64,000 nt of DNA from Prolixibacteraceae bacterium (GTDB taxonomy: Bacteria; Bacteroidota; Bacteroidia; Bacteroidales; Prolixibacteraceae). Position 1 is the stretch's first letter, and every line of letters starts with the position of its first letter. The stretch spans positions 1-64,000 of the forward strand of contig WTWZ01000003.1 of NCBI GenBank assembly GCA_009773765.1. Direction: 5' to 3'. Below the pieces are notes generated by a model, which was not told the DNA's origin, ran no database searches, and was given only the letters and a program-made list of their open reading frames with translations. Both the position numbers and the translations under genes were made by a program. Of this stretch, positions 36,723 to 46,660 are shown in pieces.

Positions 36723-38483
36723 CTACTCTTCGATATATTTTTGCTCCTTTATTTTTTGTAACAAAACCTTCGATGTGCCGCCTTTTTCCTTTGCCTTCTC
36801 CCAATATTGTTTTGCTTCCTCCGGTTTATTGAGCATAAACAGAATGTCGCCGTAATGTTCAAGTATTACAGGATTGTTTTCACCGCCATATTTTATAGCC
36901 GCCTCCATATAAAACTTTGCCAGCGTGTAATTTCCTTTTTTGAACAGTACCCAGGCGTAAGTATCGAGGTAGGTTGAATTATCGGGAAAACGTTCAATTA
37001 CTTTTCCGCTCATTCTTTCGGCTTTGTCTAAATCGCGCCCAATCAGCGAGAGATAATAGGCATAATTATTCAGGGCAATATAATTTTCGGGGTTCAGTTT
37101 AATTGATTCATCAAACAATTGGAAAGCTTCGTCTATTTTATTTTGCTTGTAAAGCGCCTCTCCTTTCAGCATCAGCATTTGTCCTTTTAAGGCGGGGTTG
37201 TCAACCACAAAGTCTAAACCTTCTTCAATAACGGCAACGGCTTCGTCGTATTTTTCCAACTGGATGCAAGCCACGCTTTTCAGCAGGTAAACGTTGGGTT
37301 GATTTGGGAACAACTCAATTGCACTGGCGCTGTGTTCATAAAGTCCCTTCCAGTCCTGCAAATCATTGTCTATAAACAGCAACCTTTCCCAAATCATGTA
37401 GTCATTTTTTTCCAGTTGAAGCGCTTTCAAAAGGGCTTCCCTCGCTTCAGCAAGTTTATTGTTCCGCAAAAAATTATCGGCCTGAATGGTGTAAACCAAA
37501 AATTCATCCGGATGGGTTTCTAACAGAATTTGAACCAGTTCAAGTTCTTTTTCATTGGTGAGCTTCGATTGTTCGCGGTTTGAAGCCAGCATCATATACA
37601 ATTGTACCTTGGTTTGCAACTCCACGTTTTTACTTGAAAATCCTTTTTTTGTTTCTTCAAACGACATTTCAACCTGGTTGTTTTCAAGATAGTAATTGGC
37701 TAGCGAAAAATGTACAAACCCACTTTCGGGATCAAGTTCCAGTATTTTACTGTAATATTTCAGTGCATTAACACTGTCGCCCTGGTTCTGGTATAAATCG
37801 GCCAGCAAACCGTAATACCTTGATTCTGAAGGATTGTAGTCAATTAGTTTTCTAATTTCCTGAAATGCTTTATCCACCTGCCCGTTTAACAGGTACAACT
37901 CCTGTATTTCAACTGAAATTTGTTCGTTGGTGCCTGTTTCCTTTTCAAGGATTTTTAATGTTTTAATGGCTTCATCATATTTTTTGGCGCTGGCCAGCAT
38001 AATGGCTTTGGTATATAAAAACTGCTGGTTTTCAGGGTCTTTATTTAAAAGATCATCGTAAATGCGCGCGGCATCATCAAACCTTTTGGATTGCTGATAA
38101 ATTTGTGCCAGCAATTGTTTGTACCAAATGTTGTTTGAATTGATGCTGATGGCTTTTTCGAGCAGTAAAGATGCACTGGCAAAATCGTTGTTGGCAGCAT
38201 GAATACTGGCCAGTTCGTACATTGCTGCCGATGAGTTTGGGTCGATTTCGAGACAACCCGATAATATTTGAATGGCATTTTGCGGATTACCAAACATTTT
38301 CTGTTTCAGCGCTTCCGAAAACATGTAATCAAACTCCATCCGCTTTTGCTCCGGTAATTCAGTTTTACTGTTTTCAACAGCAGCGATTGCAACCTGCTGC
38401 CCGGTAATATTTTTACCCCCCGAACAGGAAACAACAGCAACAAACAGAACGACAACACTAAAATTCGCGATTAATTTCTTCAT
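36723..38483 (-). CDS. TPR-repeat lipoprotein
   Basis: 586 residues from ATG 38483 (MKKLIANFSV); an upstream GTG at 38516 would overlap dut and break the signal peptide. Lipidated at the Cys of VVSC (residue 21). Tetratricopeptide repeats span nearly the whole protein, for example AARIYDDLLNKDPENQQFLY, ALKYYSKILELDPESGFVHF and AFQLFDESIKLNPENY. It is a protein-binding scaffold at the envelope, in the same operon as DUF4292 and EnvC proteins. Confidence 0.88.
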   Translation of the reverse strand: MKKLIANFSVVVLFVAVVSCSGGKNITGQQVAIAAVENSKTELPEQKRMEFDYMFSEALKQKMFGNPQNAIQILSGCLEIDPNSSAAMYELASIHAANNDFASASLLLEKAISINSNNIWYKQLLAQIYQQSKRFDDAARIYDDLLNKDPENQQFLYTKAIMLASAKKYDEAIKTLKILEKETGTNEQISVEIQELYLLNGQVDKAFQEIRKLIDYNPSESRYYGLLADLYQNQGDSVNALKYYSKILELDPESGFVHFSLANYYLENNQVEMSFEETKKGFSSKNVELQTKVQLYMMLASNREQSKLTNEKELELVQILLETHPDEFLVYTIQADNFLRNNKLAEAREALLKALQLEKNDYMIWERLLFIDNDLQDWKGLYEHSASAIELFPNQPNVYLLKSVACIQLEKYDEAVAVIEEGLDFVVDNPALKGQMLMLKGEALYKQNKIDEAFQLFDESIKLNPENYIALNNYAYYLSLIGRDLDKAERMSGKVIERFPDNSTYLDTYAWVLFKKGNYTLAKFYMEAAIKYGGENNPVILEHYGDILFMLNKPEEAKQYWEKAKEKGGTSKVLLQKIKEQKYIEE

Positions 38484-38487
38484 TTTT

Positions 38488-38922
38488 CTATTTTTTTCCT
38501 GTGTGGCCAAAACCACCCACTCCCCTTATCGTATCCTCCAGTTTTTCCACTAAATTCCATTGCACGGTTTCGTGCGGAGCAATAATCATCTGGCAAATTC
38601 TCTCCCCGCTTTCAATAACAAAATCCACGTTCGATAAATTGATTAAAATTATGCCCACTTCCCCTCTGTAATCGGCGTCAATTGTTCCGGGCGAGTTTAA
38701 AACGGTAATTCCCTTTTTTAGCGCCAGGCCGCTTCTGGGGCGGATTTGCGCCTCGTAACCTTCAGGTATTTCAACAAATAAACCGGTTGGTATCAGTTTT
38801 CTTTCCAACGGTTTTAATAATACCGGTTCCGGTAAATAGGCGCGCACATCCATTCCGGCCGACATTTTTGTACTGTAGGCAGGTAATTCGTTATTCGATT
38901 TATTTATAATTCTAATTTCCAT
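38488..38922 (-). CDS. dut: dUTP diphosphatase
   Basis: 144 residues, normal for the trimeric enzyme. Motifs in order: [45 protein letters not shown], and the C-terminal [12 protein letters not shown] arm that closes over the nucleotide. It cleaves dUTP to dUMP to keep uracil out of DNA. First gene of the operon; its stop is 5 nt before the TPR ATG. Confidence 0.97.
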   Translation of the reverse strand: MEIRIINKSNNELPAYSTKMSAGMDVRAYLPEPVLLKPLERKLIPTGLFVEIPEGYEAQIRPRSGLALKKGITVLNSPGTIDADYRGEVGIILINLSNVDFVIESGERICQMIIAPHETVQWNLVEKLEDTIRGVGGFGHTGKK

Positions 38923-38948
38923 TTAACCCCCCCTGTTTTTGAGAACCG

Positions 38949-38956
38949 CAAATATA
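38949..38956 (-). promoter_or_regulatory. -7 box candidate of the dut operon
   Basis: Minus-strand TATATTTG matches TAnnTTTG and lies 27 nt before the dut ATG. The -33 position carries CTG instead of TTG. Confidence 0.4.
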
Positions 38957-39034
38957 TAGATTTATAGAGATTTAGCAGTCTGTGTTAACATTATTTGTGT
39001 GTTGAAAATCAAGTATCAACTTGTTGGATAACAA

Positions 39035-40162
39035 TTAAATGAACATAAGGTCCGCCATAATATCATCGGAAACAAACAATCCCTTTTCGGTTAAAGTGTA
39101 AATACTGTTTTGTTGCTTTACCAAACCGGATGCCCGGTATTTTTCAATATTCTTTAAAAACCACGTTGCCTTTTCGGGGCCAAAACGCGATTTTAGTTCG
39201 TCAGCCGACACGCCCCATATCGTTCGGATCCGGGTTAAAATATACTCGTTGTATTTGTTGTTTTCGGTAAGAATTTCTTCTTCTGAATAAGACAAACCCG
39301 ATTTTAATGCTTTCATATAACTTTCGGTGTGTGCAACATTCCATCGTCGTGAAAAGCCGTTAAATGAATGTGCCGACGGGCCAAGCCCGAGGTATTTTAC
39401 CCCCAGCCAGTATGCTGAATTGTGTTTTGAATATTTACGGTCTTTTGCAAAGTTGGAGATTTCGTATTGCTCGAAACCATTTTCTTTCGCCATATTTGTT
39501 AAAATCTGAAACTGGCTCACACTTTCCGTTTCTGTCATCTCTTTTAATGTTCCATTTTTCAGCCAGGTATAAAAAGCAGTTCCTTCGTGATAGGTTAAAT
39601 GATAGGCCGAAAGATGTTGAACTGGCAACTCAAAAACCTGTTTTAAATCGGCCTTCCATAGATTAGCTGTTAAACCGGGCAAACCGTAAATTAAATCAGC
39701 GCTGATGTCATTAAAACCTGTTTTTGCTGCATTTTCCAGAGCTTCAATTGCCTGGCCGGCATCGTGCCGCCGGTTCATTTTTTTTAAAATTTCATTTTGA
39801 AACGATTGAATACCAATACTTAACCGATGAACTCCAGCCTGGTAGATTTCCTGTAAATATTCCATTGAAAGGTCGTCGGGATTTGCTTCGAAAGTAATTT
39901 CGACTTTGGGTGAAATGAAAAAATGCCGGTGTAAAGTATTCAAGATTTCTGCTATTTCATTCTTTTTCAAAACCGATGGTGTTCCTCCCCCAAAATAAAT
40001 GGTTTCAACAGGTTCGTTATCCAGGTAATTTTCCCGCTGGAGGATTTCTGTTTTCAGGGCATCAATAAACTTTGGGGCAAGCGATGTGTTTACTGTTTTG
40101 TAAAAATCGCAGTAGTTACATTTGCAACGGCAAAAGGGAATATGAATGTAAATTCCGGCCAT
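39035..40162 (-). CDS. hemW: Radical SAM heme chaperone HemW
   Basis: 375 residues, shorter than HemN. Cys11, Cys15 and Cys18 (CRCKCNYC) give CX3CX2C for the 4Fe-4S cluster; Cys13 is extra and unusual. IYFGGGTPSVL, IGIQSFQNEIL and GLPGLTANLW fit the HemN/HemW superfamily. It lacks the N-terminal substrate region PRYTSYPPA of HemN at 20269, so it is a heme-delivery protein rather than a second coproporphyrinogen oxidase. Confidence 0.9.
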   Translation of the reverse strand: MAGIYIHIPFCRCKCNYCDFYKTVNTSLAPKFIDALKTEILQRENYLDNEPVETIYFGGGTPSVLKKNEIAEILNTLHRHFFISPKVEITFEANPDDLSMEYLQEIYQAGVHRLSIGIQSFQNEILKKMNRRHDAGQAIEALENAAKTGFNDISADLIYGLPGLTANLWKADLKQVFELPVQHLSAYHLTYHEGTAFYTWLKNGTLKEMTETESVSQFQILTNMAKENGFEQYEISNFAKDRKYSKHNSAYWLGVKYLGLGPSAHSFNGFSRRWNVAHTESYMKALKSGLSYSEEEILTENNKYNEYILTRIRTIWGVSADELKSRFGPEKATWFLKNIEKYRASGLVKQQNSIYTLTEKGLFVSDDIMADLMFI

Positions 40163-40267
40163 TTTAATTTTTCTGTTTTGTTAAATAAAACGATTGCCCA
40201 AAATTGGTTAATATTGCAGACCAAATATCATTTCAGATGGTTGGGTTGTAAAAACGCAAAACAGGTA

Positions 40268-40645
40268 ATGAAGATAGTCTATTTCTGGAAACCTTTATTA
40301 TGGCTGGCAATTATTTGCTATGCACTTTTTATACCGGCAGGAAATTTACCAATAAAACCTTTTTTAAACATCCCGCATTTTGACAGATTGGTCCACTTTG
40401 GGCTTTTTTTTGTTTTTTGTTTGTTGCTAATCAGCCCTTTTAAAAAACTAAAATATAAACATTACATCGTGGCGCCTGTAATTTCAATTGCCCTGGGTGC
40501 CTTGCTCGAAATAAGCCAGCACATTATTTCCTATTCGCGCAGCAGCGATATATACGACTTTACTGCCAATACAGCAGGAGTTATCGGATCGGTAATTTTC
40601 TATTTTCTATTTATTTCGGGCCGTAAGTGGGAACAACTTTTTTAA
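40268..40645 (+). CDS. VanZ-like membrane protein
   Basis: 125 residues from ATG 40268; a longer frame from 40142 overlaps the HemW start and has no family support. Four hydrophobic segments, with HFDRLVHFGLFFVF, ALLEISQHI and RSSDIYDFTANTAGVIGS, the VanZ hallmarks. The VanZ family is a poorly understood integral-membrane group. Its end overlaps the convergent Rrf2 gene by 4 nt. Confidence 0.85.
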   Translation: MKIVYFWKPLLWLAIICYALFIPAGNLPIKPFLNIPHFDRLVHFGLFFVFCLLLISPFKKLKYKHYIVAPVISIALGALLEISQHIISYSRSSDIYDFTANTAGVIGSVIFYFLFISGRKWEQLF

Positions 40646-41085
40646 AGTTTAACAAACTCTTCGTATTTGTCAATATCCAGGCTGATGATAGCCAGTGTGG
40701 TATCCTTGTAGAAAGAACTAATATCCCCGCGTAATTTATCGTACTGTGAATGAATTGGGCACAACGGTTTTGAAGGATCGTGCGTTTTACAAGGTTCGAG
40801 CGTAATTAAACAATTGGTAAAAAAATCCTCTCCGTCAACTTTTGTTACAATATCCCACAGTGTTATATTCTGGGCCTTTTTACCCAGGGCAAAACCGCCA
40901 TTTGGGCCTTTTGTTGAAACCAGCAATTTTTGTTTTACCAGGTTTTGAAGAATTTTTCCCAGAAACGGAGATGATAACTCCAGCTCTTCTGATATTTTTT
41001 TTATACCAATCCTTGAGTTTTCTTCGGAATATTTTCCGAGGTAAATCAATGCCCTTAATGCGTATTTACAAGTATTCGATAGCAT
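40642..41085 (-). CDS. Rrf2 family transcriptional regulator
   Basis: 147 residues. Winged-helix pattern CKYALRALIYLGKY then KKISEELELSSPFLGKIL and KGPNGGFALGK. Cys92, Cys99 and Cys109 (NCLITLEPCKTHDPSKPLC) could bind an iron-sulfur cluster as in IscR/NsrR. It is 2 nt after the LutB stop in the same operon. Sensing of Fe-S or NO/redox state is inference. Confidence 0.88.
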   Translation of the reverse strand: MLSNTCKYALRALIYLGKYSEENSRIGIKKISEELELSSPFLGKILQNLVKQKLLVSTKGPNGGFALGKKAQNITLWDIVTKVDGEDFFTNCLITLEPCKTHDPSKPLCPIHSQYDKLRGDISSFYKDTTLAIISLDIDKYEEFVKL

Positions 41086-41087
41086 AT

Positions 41088-42461
41088 TTATAATTTTAAA
41101 TTTGATTTCCTGGTGTAACTGAATGAATGTTTGGCAAAAACAGGGAATTCCTTTTCGCTGCCAAGTATATTTTTTTTTGTTTTGGCCAAATGGTTTTTTA
41201 TTGTTCCATTCACAAAATCAAGATGCTGGCGCTTTTTAAAAGCCCATTCATACGCTTTCATTCCGGTATTCCAACCAAATGGGCCAAGGTTTTGTTCAAC
41301 AGTTAATTTGCGGTTGAGCAGCAATAAATCGTGAAGCGGTATTTTTACGGGGCAAACTTCGGAACACGCGCCACAAACCGGACAGGCATAACTTAAATGG
41401 TTGTATTCGCCAAATCCATTCATGAACGGAGTAATTACCGAGCCGATTGGGCCTGTGTAAGTTGCCGCATAAGTATAACCGCCTACATTTTTATAAACGG
41501 GGCAGGCATTTAAACAGGCGCCGCAACGGATACATTTCAGGGCTTTGTAATGTTCGTTTTCAGCAGCAATTTTGGACCGGTTGTTATCGAGCAAAACCAC
41601 AAACATTTTTTCGGGACCGTTTGTTTCGCCTGCTTTTTTGGGCCCTGTAATTAACGAGTTGTAAACAGTAACCTGCTGCCCGGTGCCATGCGCAGCCAAA
41701 AGGGGCAAAAACAGGTGCAAATCGCTGATTGACGGCAGTACCTTTTCGATACCTGCGATTACAATATGAACTTTGGGAAAGGCTACCGACATAAAACCGT
41801 TTCCCTCATTTTCGGTCAGAATAATACCTCCAACATCTGCAACTAAAAAGTTGGCGCCGGTAACCCCCACTTCGGCCGACGTAAATTTTTCGCGCAGTTT
41901 TTCGCGCACGTAATGTGTTAATTCAGTTGGGGTTGATTCTGGGGGAGTGTTGAATTTTTCGTTGAAAAGCTTTGCTACGTCTTCTTTCGATTTGTGCATT
42001 GCCGGGGTTAAAATGTGGTATGGTTTTTCACCGGCTAACTGAACGATAAACTCTCCCAGATCGGTTTCAACGGGCTCAAATCCATTTTTTTCGATATTTT
42101 CGTTCAGCTCAATTTCTTCCGAAATCATCGACTTGCTTTTTACAATTACACGTGCATCATTTTCCTTTAATACTTTAATGATTTCATTAACAGCTTCATT
42201 ACTGTTGCGCGCCCAAATAATCTGAATGTTATTTTTAAGGGCATTTTTTTCAAACTCTTCGAGATAAGTTGCAAGGTTGGCAACCACTTTGTCTTTTATA
42301 TGCGATGCCCTTTGCTTTGCCAAATCAAGATTTTGGTAACGCAGTTTTCCCCTGGAAACCGCTTCTTCGTACCTTGAAATATTAAAATTGATGGTTTTCC
42401 GGTGTTTCTTATCGAATGCGATTTTTGAATCTTCAAGAAATATGTTTTTAAAATCCGCCAT
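41088..42461 (-). CDS. LutB/LldF-type iron-sulfur protein (lactate utilisation)
   Basis: 457 residues. An N-terminal LUD domain (SKSMISEEIELN, AEVGVTGANFLVAD) is followed by two 4Fe-4S motifs, CIRCGACLNACPVY and CPVCGACSEVCPVKIP. LutB works with LutA and LutC to oxidise L-lactate; neither partner gene is adjacent. The next gene upstream is rpiB, 3 nt away, so lutB is in an unrelated-looking operon with an Rrf2 regulator. Confidence 0.9.
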   Translation of the reverse strand: MADFKNIFLEDSKIAFDKKHRKTINFNISRYEEAVSRGKLRYQNLDLAKQRASHIKDKVVANLATYLEEFEKNALKNNIQIIWARNSNEAVNEIIKVLKENDARVIVKSKSMISEEIELNENIEKNGFEPVETDLGEFIVQLAGEKPYHILTPAMHKSKEDVAKLFNEKFNTPPESTPTELTHYVREKLREKFTSAEVGVTGANFLVADVGGIILTENEGNGFMSVAFPKVHIVIAGIEKVLPSISDLHLFLPLLAAHGTGQQVTVYNSLITGPKKAGETNGPEKMFVVLLDNNRSKIAAENEHYKALKCIRCGACLNACPVYKNVGGYTYAATYTGPIGSVITPFMNGFGEYNHLSYACPVCGACSEVCPVKIPLHDLLLLNRKLTVEQNLGPFGWNTGMKAYEWAFKKRQHLDFVNGTIKNHLAKTKKNILGSEKEFPVFAKHSFSYTRKSNLKL

Positions 42462-42464
42462 CGG

Positions 42465-42914
42465 TTATTTTAATGGGATTTTTTCCACTCTGCGTGCATG
42501 CCGCCCTCCTTCGAACCCGGCATTTAAAAATGCCTCTGCAATCGCTATCGCTTGTTCGTTTGTGGTATATCTTCCGGGAATGGCACAAATATTTGCGTTG
42601 TTATGTTGCTTTGCGAGCGCAGCAATTTCGGGTATCCAGCAGGTTGCTGACCGTACATTCTGATGTTTGTTGGCTGCAATGCTGATTCCCTGTCCGCTGC
42701 CGCAAAATGTTATACCTGTTTCAAATTCACCTTTATCAATTGCCCTACCAATGGCATGGGCAAACTCGGGATAATCAACCGGTTCAGCAGAATAACAACC
42801 AAAATCGTGATACTTGATCCCTTTTTCAATGAACCAGGCCAAAACCGCCTGTTTTCTTTCGAAACCTGCATGATCGCTGGCTACAGCAATAACTGTATTT
42901 TTCAAGTCTTTCAT
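42465..42914 (-). CDS. rpiB: Ribose-5-phosphate isomerase B
   Basis: 149 residues. IAVASDHAGFERKQ at the start, the catalytic Cys in FCGSGQGISIAANK, and ICAIPGRYTTNEQAIAIAEAFL. It interconverts ribose-5-phosphate and ribulose-5-phosphate. LacAB-type isomerases are the alternative but the length and single gene fit RpiB. Confidence 0.94.
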   Translation of the reverse strand: MKDLKNTVIAVASDHAGFERKQAVLAWFIEKGIKYHDFGCYSAEPVDYPEFAHAIGRAIDKGEFETGITFCGSGQGISIAANKHQNVRSATCWIPEIAALAKQHNNANICAIPGRYTTNEQAIAIAEAFLNAGFEGGRHARRVEKIPLK

Positions 42915-42941
42915 CCATGCAAATTTAATAGATTTTGGTAC

Positions 42942-44447
42942 TTATTTCTTTTTACTGAATTTAAATAAGCTTTTTAATTCGTTTTTTTCGATGGTAAAAA
43001 CCGCTGCTGTAAAAATGCCAATAAATAGTGTTCCAACTGCGTAATTTACTAATGACTGTGAAGTTTCAACCAACTTTGAAGCAACATATAATACCAGGGC
43101 AATAACAAAATAAACTGCTATTTTTTTGAGATTGTATGGGACCGGGTAGTATTTCTGGCCAAGAAAATAGGAAATGGTTAACACCACAATATAACTTGTA
43201 AAAAGCGCTGCCGCCGATCCCATGTAACCATATATCGGAATTAACAGGATATTTAACGTAATAGCTACAATTGCCTCAATTATGCTTTGATATGCGCCAT
43301 ATTTTGTTTTATCGGTTACCTTGTACCACAACGATTGTGTGTAATACATCCCGTAAATGAGGTTTGCCATTAAAATAATGGGTACCACTTTCAAGCCCGA
43401 ATGATACTGTTCGTTGATGATAATCTTCAGGACATCAATATACATTGTCATTCCCAGAAAAATGAACAACCCAAAAATCACAAAATAATTCATTACCCTG
43501 GCATATACAACCGGGTCTTCCTTCGAATTTCCCCGTGCAAAGAAAAACGGTTCGAAAGCATATCTGAAAGCCTGGATAAACATGTTCATTAAAACCGCCA
43601 TTTTAAAGTTGGCCCCATAAATACCCAGTTGCTCCATGGGTTTCTGCGACTCGGGCAACAAAAACGGAATCAGGATTTTATCAATTCCCTGGCTTAACAT
43701 ACCGGCAATTCCCACAATTAAAACAGGGAAACCATAATAACACATTTGTTTTAAAACGGCTTTGTCGAAACGGAGCGAAACCTTCAGTATATCGGGCATC
43801 AGCATGAACAACGTAATGAGCGAGGCCAGCAGGTTCGAAATAAAAACGTACCCCACTCCAATCGCCGGGGAATAAATAAGCCCGATAACAGAACCGGGAT
43901 TATTTTTCAATATCCACGGACAAAATGTAAGAAAGAACAGGTTAAAACCTATATTGAATGCAATATTTACCAGTTTAATAATGGCGAATTTCATAGGTTT
44001 ATTTTCTATTCTTATCCAGGCAAATGGTATTGCTGTAAAAGCATCGATGGCCAGAATAATGGCAAACCAAACAATATACTCAGGATGCTGCGGATATTGA
44101 ATTAATTGGGCAAGCGGGTTTTTAAGCAAAATAAAAACCAGTAAAAAAAGTACTGAAGTGCTGAAAACCGAAATCATTGTTGTGGAGTAAATCCTGACAG
44201 GATTATCGCTTTTCGATGCAAACCTGAAAAAAGAAGTTTCCATTCCGTAGGTAAGAATAACCAGTAAAATGGCCACATACGAATACAGGTTGGTCATTAC
44301 ACCAAATTCGCCGGTAAGAAAAATGAAGGAATAATAAGGGGTCAGCAACCAGTTCAGCACCCTCCCTAAAATGCTGCTTAAACCATAGATGGCCGTGTCG
44401 GCTGCCAGTTTTTTGTATGTGCCCAATGCTGATAAATTTTCATACAA
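42942..44447 (-). CDS. Polysaccharide/oligosaccharide flippase (MOP superfamily)
   Basis: 501 residues with about 12-14 hydrophobic helices. DTAIYGLSSILGRVLNWLL and TPYYSFIFLTGEFGV begin the MATE/Wzx-like fold. It probably flips lipid-linked sugars across the inner membrane. There is no ATG before the first helix: TGA is in frame 12 nt before TTG 44447; TTG 44426 is the other choice. RpiB follows 27 nt later on the same strand. Confidence 0.88.
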   Translation of the reverse strand: MYENLSALGTYKKLAADTAIYGLSSILGRVLNWLLTPYYSFIFLTGEFGVMTNLYSYVAILLVILTYGMETSFFRFASKSDNPVRIYSTTMISVFSTSVLFLLVFILLKNPLAQLIQYPQHPEYIVWFAIILAIDAFTAIPFAWIRIENKPMKFAIIKLVNIAFNIGFNLFFLTFCPWILKNNPGSVIGLIYSPAIGVGYVFISNLLASLITLFMLMPDILKVSLRFDKAVLKQMCYYGFPVLIVGIAGMLSQGIDKILIPFLLPESQKPMEQLGIYGANFKMAVLMNMFIQAFRYAFEPFFFARGNSKEDPVVYARVMNYFVIFGLFIFLGMTMYIDVLKIIINEQYHSGLKVVPIILMANLIYGMYYTQSLWYKVTDKTKYGAYQSIIEAIVAITLNILLIPIYGYMGSAAALFTSYIVVLTISYFLGQKYYPVPYNLKKIAVYFVIALVLYVASKLVETSQSLVNYAVGTLFIGIFTAAVFTIEKNELKSLFKFSKKK

Positions 44448-44526
44448 AGATAGGATTCAATTCAAAATATAGGAATTGCTTTAATGTGTATTTCATTTTT
44501 CAATTCATGCCCAACCGTTTTTATTT

Positions 44527-44534
44527 TAATTTTG
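44527..44534 (+). promoter_or_regulatory. -7 box candidate for the glutamine cyclotransferase gene
   Basis: TAATTTTG fits TAnnTTTG and lies 29 nt before ATG 44564. No clear -33 element is found. Confidence 0.4.
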
Positions 44535-44563
44535 CATGTATAAATTATATTTTATTGAAGCCG

Positions 44564-45637
44564 ATGAAACCTGTAGCTTTCCCTTTAATTCCGATTTTAA
44601 TCCTTTTTATCACCGCTTTTTCGTGCTCCAGTAATTCTTCTAAACCGCGCAAACCGGTTAGTTCAATTGCTGTTCAGCCCGCAAAAAACAATTATGTTTT
44701 TGGTGAAAAAGTATCAGTAAATGTTAAAACCAAAACCAGGGACGGCCAGATTGAAAGTATAAAACTTTACTTTAACAATACACTAATAAAGGAAAGTAAA
44801 GAACTTGATTTCACGGTTGAAAATGTACTGATTGAAAAACTTGGCTCGGGTAATTTTACAGTTGAAGCTGTTAAAACCGACGGACTTAAAAATTCGCGGT
44901 TGCTGGTAATAAATACCATTTCTGATGTGTTTCCCGAAAAATTTACTTATCAGGTTGTAAATACTTTTCCTCACTCAAAAACTCATTTCACGCAGGGTTT
45001 GGAATTTTACAACGGTTTTATTTATGAAGGTACAGGTGAATATGGTACATCAGGATTATTTAAAACCGATTTAAGAACAGGAAAAACGCTTCAGTCGCAT
45101 ATGCTGGCTGATCAATATTTTGGTGAAGGAATTACAATTTTAAACGATAAAATTTACCAGCTCACCTACCGAACACAAAAAGGCTTTGTTTATCAACTTT
45201 CCGATTTCGCGGTAATTGATAGTTTTCAGTTTAAATCGAAGGAAGGATGGGGTTTAACAAACGACGGGGCGCATTTAATAATGAGCGATGGAACGCATGT
45301 TTTAACCTGGTTAAACGCAAACGATTTTTCGGTGGTAAAAACTTTAGAGGTAGCCAATAACAAAGGAATTGTTAATTATTTAAACGAATTGGAATATATT
45401 AACGGAACCATTTATGCCAATGTTTACACCACCGATTTAATTGTACAAATTGACCCTGATACAGGTAAAATTTTGTCGCAAATTAATTTGGCCGGCATAA
45501 TTAATATTTACAAAAACAATCAGGATAAAATTGACTACTTAAATGGAATTGCATACGACAATAAAACGGAACGTTTGTTTGTTACCGGAAAATTATGGCC
45601 TAAATTGTTCGAAATAAAAATCATTCCCTCAAAATAG
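44564..45637 (+). CDS. Glutamine cyclotransferase (QC) lipoprotein
   Basis: 357 residues from ATG 44564; the longer frame from 44417 is not supported. Lipoprotein signal ending FSCSS. An Ig-like region is followed by the QC beta-propeller: [38 protein letters not shown] and [16 protein letters not shown]. It forms pyroglutamate at exposed N-terminal Gln of proteins outside the inner membrane, a common trimming step after signal cleavage in Bacteroidota. Its last 9 nt overlap the end of ruvB, which runs the other way. Confidence 0.9.
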   Translation: MKPVAFPLIPILILFITAFSCSSNSSKPRKPVSSIAVQPAKNNYVFGEKVSVNVKTKTRDGQIESIKLYFNNTLIKESKELDFTVENVLIEKLGSGNFTVEAVKTDGLKNSRLLVINTISDVFPEKFTYQVVNTFPHSKTHFTQGLEFYNGFIYEGTGEYGTSGLFKTDLRTGKTLQSHMLADQYFGEGITILNDKIYQLTYRTQKGFVYQLSDFAVIDSFQFKSKEGWGLTNDGAHLIMSDGTHVLTWLNANDFSVVKTLEVANNKGIVNYLNELEYINGTIYANVYTTDLIVQIDPDTGKILSQINLAGIINIYKNNQDKIDYLNGIAYDNKTERLFVTGKLWPKLFEIKIIPSK

Positions 45638-46651
45638 GGTAAGGTTATCGCCGTACTTAATTCGTCCCAAATGTTTGTAAGCCAAATCGGTAACTTCCCT
45701 GCCCCGCGGGGTACGTTTTAAAAATCCTTCCTTTATTAAAAATGGTTCATAAACTTCTTCAATGGTACCGGAGTCTTCGCCAACGGCAGTTGCAATGGTC
45801 GAAATTCCCACAGGCCCGCCTTTAAATTTATCTATAATGCACAGCAGAATGCGGTTATCCATTTCATCTAAACCATATTCATCAATATTTAAGGCTTTTA
45901 AAGCATGTTTGGTAATTTCCATGTCGATGCTGCCATTTCCTTTTACCTGGGCAAAATCGCGCACCCTGCGGAGCAGCGAGTTTACAATGCGCGGCGTCCC
46001 CCTGCTCCTGAAGGCAATTTCACGGGCTGCATATTCCTCAATTTTCACTTCCAGAATCCGGGCTGAACGTTTTACAATACCTGTTAAAATTTCAGCATCA
46101 TAATACTCCAAATGAGCATTTATTCCGAACCTGGCGCGCAAAGGCGATGTTAATAAACCCGACCGTGTTGTTGCGCCAATCAGTGTGAAGGGGTTTAATT
46201 CAATTTGAATTGAACGTGCACTCGGGCCTTTGTCTATCATGATGTCAATCCTGAAATCTTCCATTGCCGAATACAAATACTCTTCAACCACGGGCGATAA
46301 ACGATGTATTTCGTCAATAAAAAGAACGTCATTTTTTTCGAGATTGGTAAGCAGCCCGGCTAAATCGCCGGGTTTATCCAAAACCGGGCCCGATGTAACT
46401 TTTAACCCCACTCCCATTTCGTTCGAAATTATGTTCGAAAGTGTTGTTTTGCCTAATCCGGGCGGGCCATGCAACAAAACGTGATCGAGCTGTTCGCCCC
46501 GCATTTTGGCCGCTTTCACAAAAATTTCAAGGTTTTCAACAATCTGTTTTTGACCGCTAAAATCTTTAAACTGCAGTGGCCTTAGTTTAATATCCAGCTC
46601 CTTATCATTTTCAGAATAACTTTCCCCGCGTATTTCCAAATTTATTTCCAT
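45629..46651 (-). CDS. ruvB: Holliday junction branch migration helicase RuvB
   Basis: 340 residues. Walker [12 protein letters not shown], Walker [11 protein letters not shown], sensor 1 [10 protein letters not shown] and the winged-helix C-terminus ([20 protein letters not shown]) are complete. With RuvA and RuvC it moves and resolves recombination junctions; neither partner is nearby. ATG start at 46651. Confidence 0.97.
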   Translation of the reverse strand: MEINLEIRGESYSENDKELDIKLRPLQFKDFSGQKQIVENLEIFVKAAKMRGEQLDHVLLHGPPGLGKTTLSNIISNEMGVGLKVTSGPVLDKPGDLAGLLTNLEKNDVLFIDEIHRLSPVVEEYLYSAMEDFRIDIMIDKGPSARSIQIELNPFTLIGATTRSGLLTSPLRARFGINAHLEYYDAEILTGIVKRSARILEVKIEEYAAREIAFRSRGTPRIVNSLLRRVRDFAQVKGNGSIDMEITKHALKALNIDEYGLDEMDNRILLCIIDKFKGGPVGISTIATAVGEDSGTIEEVYEPFLIKEGFLKRTPRGREVTDLAYKHLGRIKYGDNLTLF

Positions 46652-46660
46652 GCTAACTTT

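Noticed and set aside
39035-40162. A second coproporphyrinogen oxidase (HemN)
   Set aside because: It is shorter and lacks the HemN N-terminal substrate region and the CXC extension, so HemW fits better.
40142-40267. N-terminal extension of the VanZ protein
   Set aside because: It overlaps the HemW start antisense and contains no membrane segment of the family.
44417-44563. N-terminal extension of the glutamine cyclotransferase
   Set aside because: The lipoprotein signal begins at ATG 44564 and the extension overlaps the flippase start.
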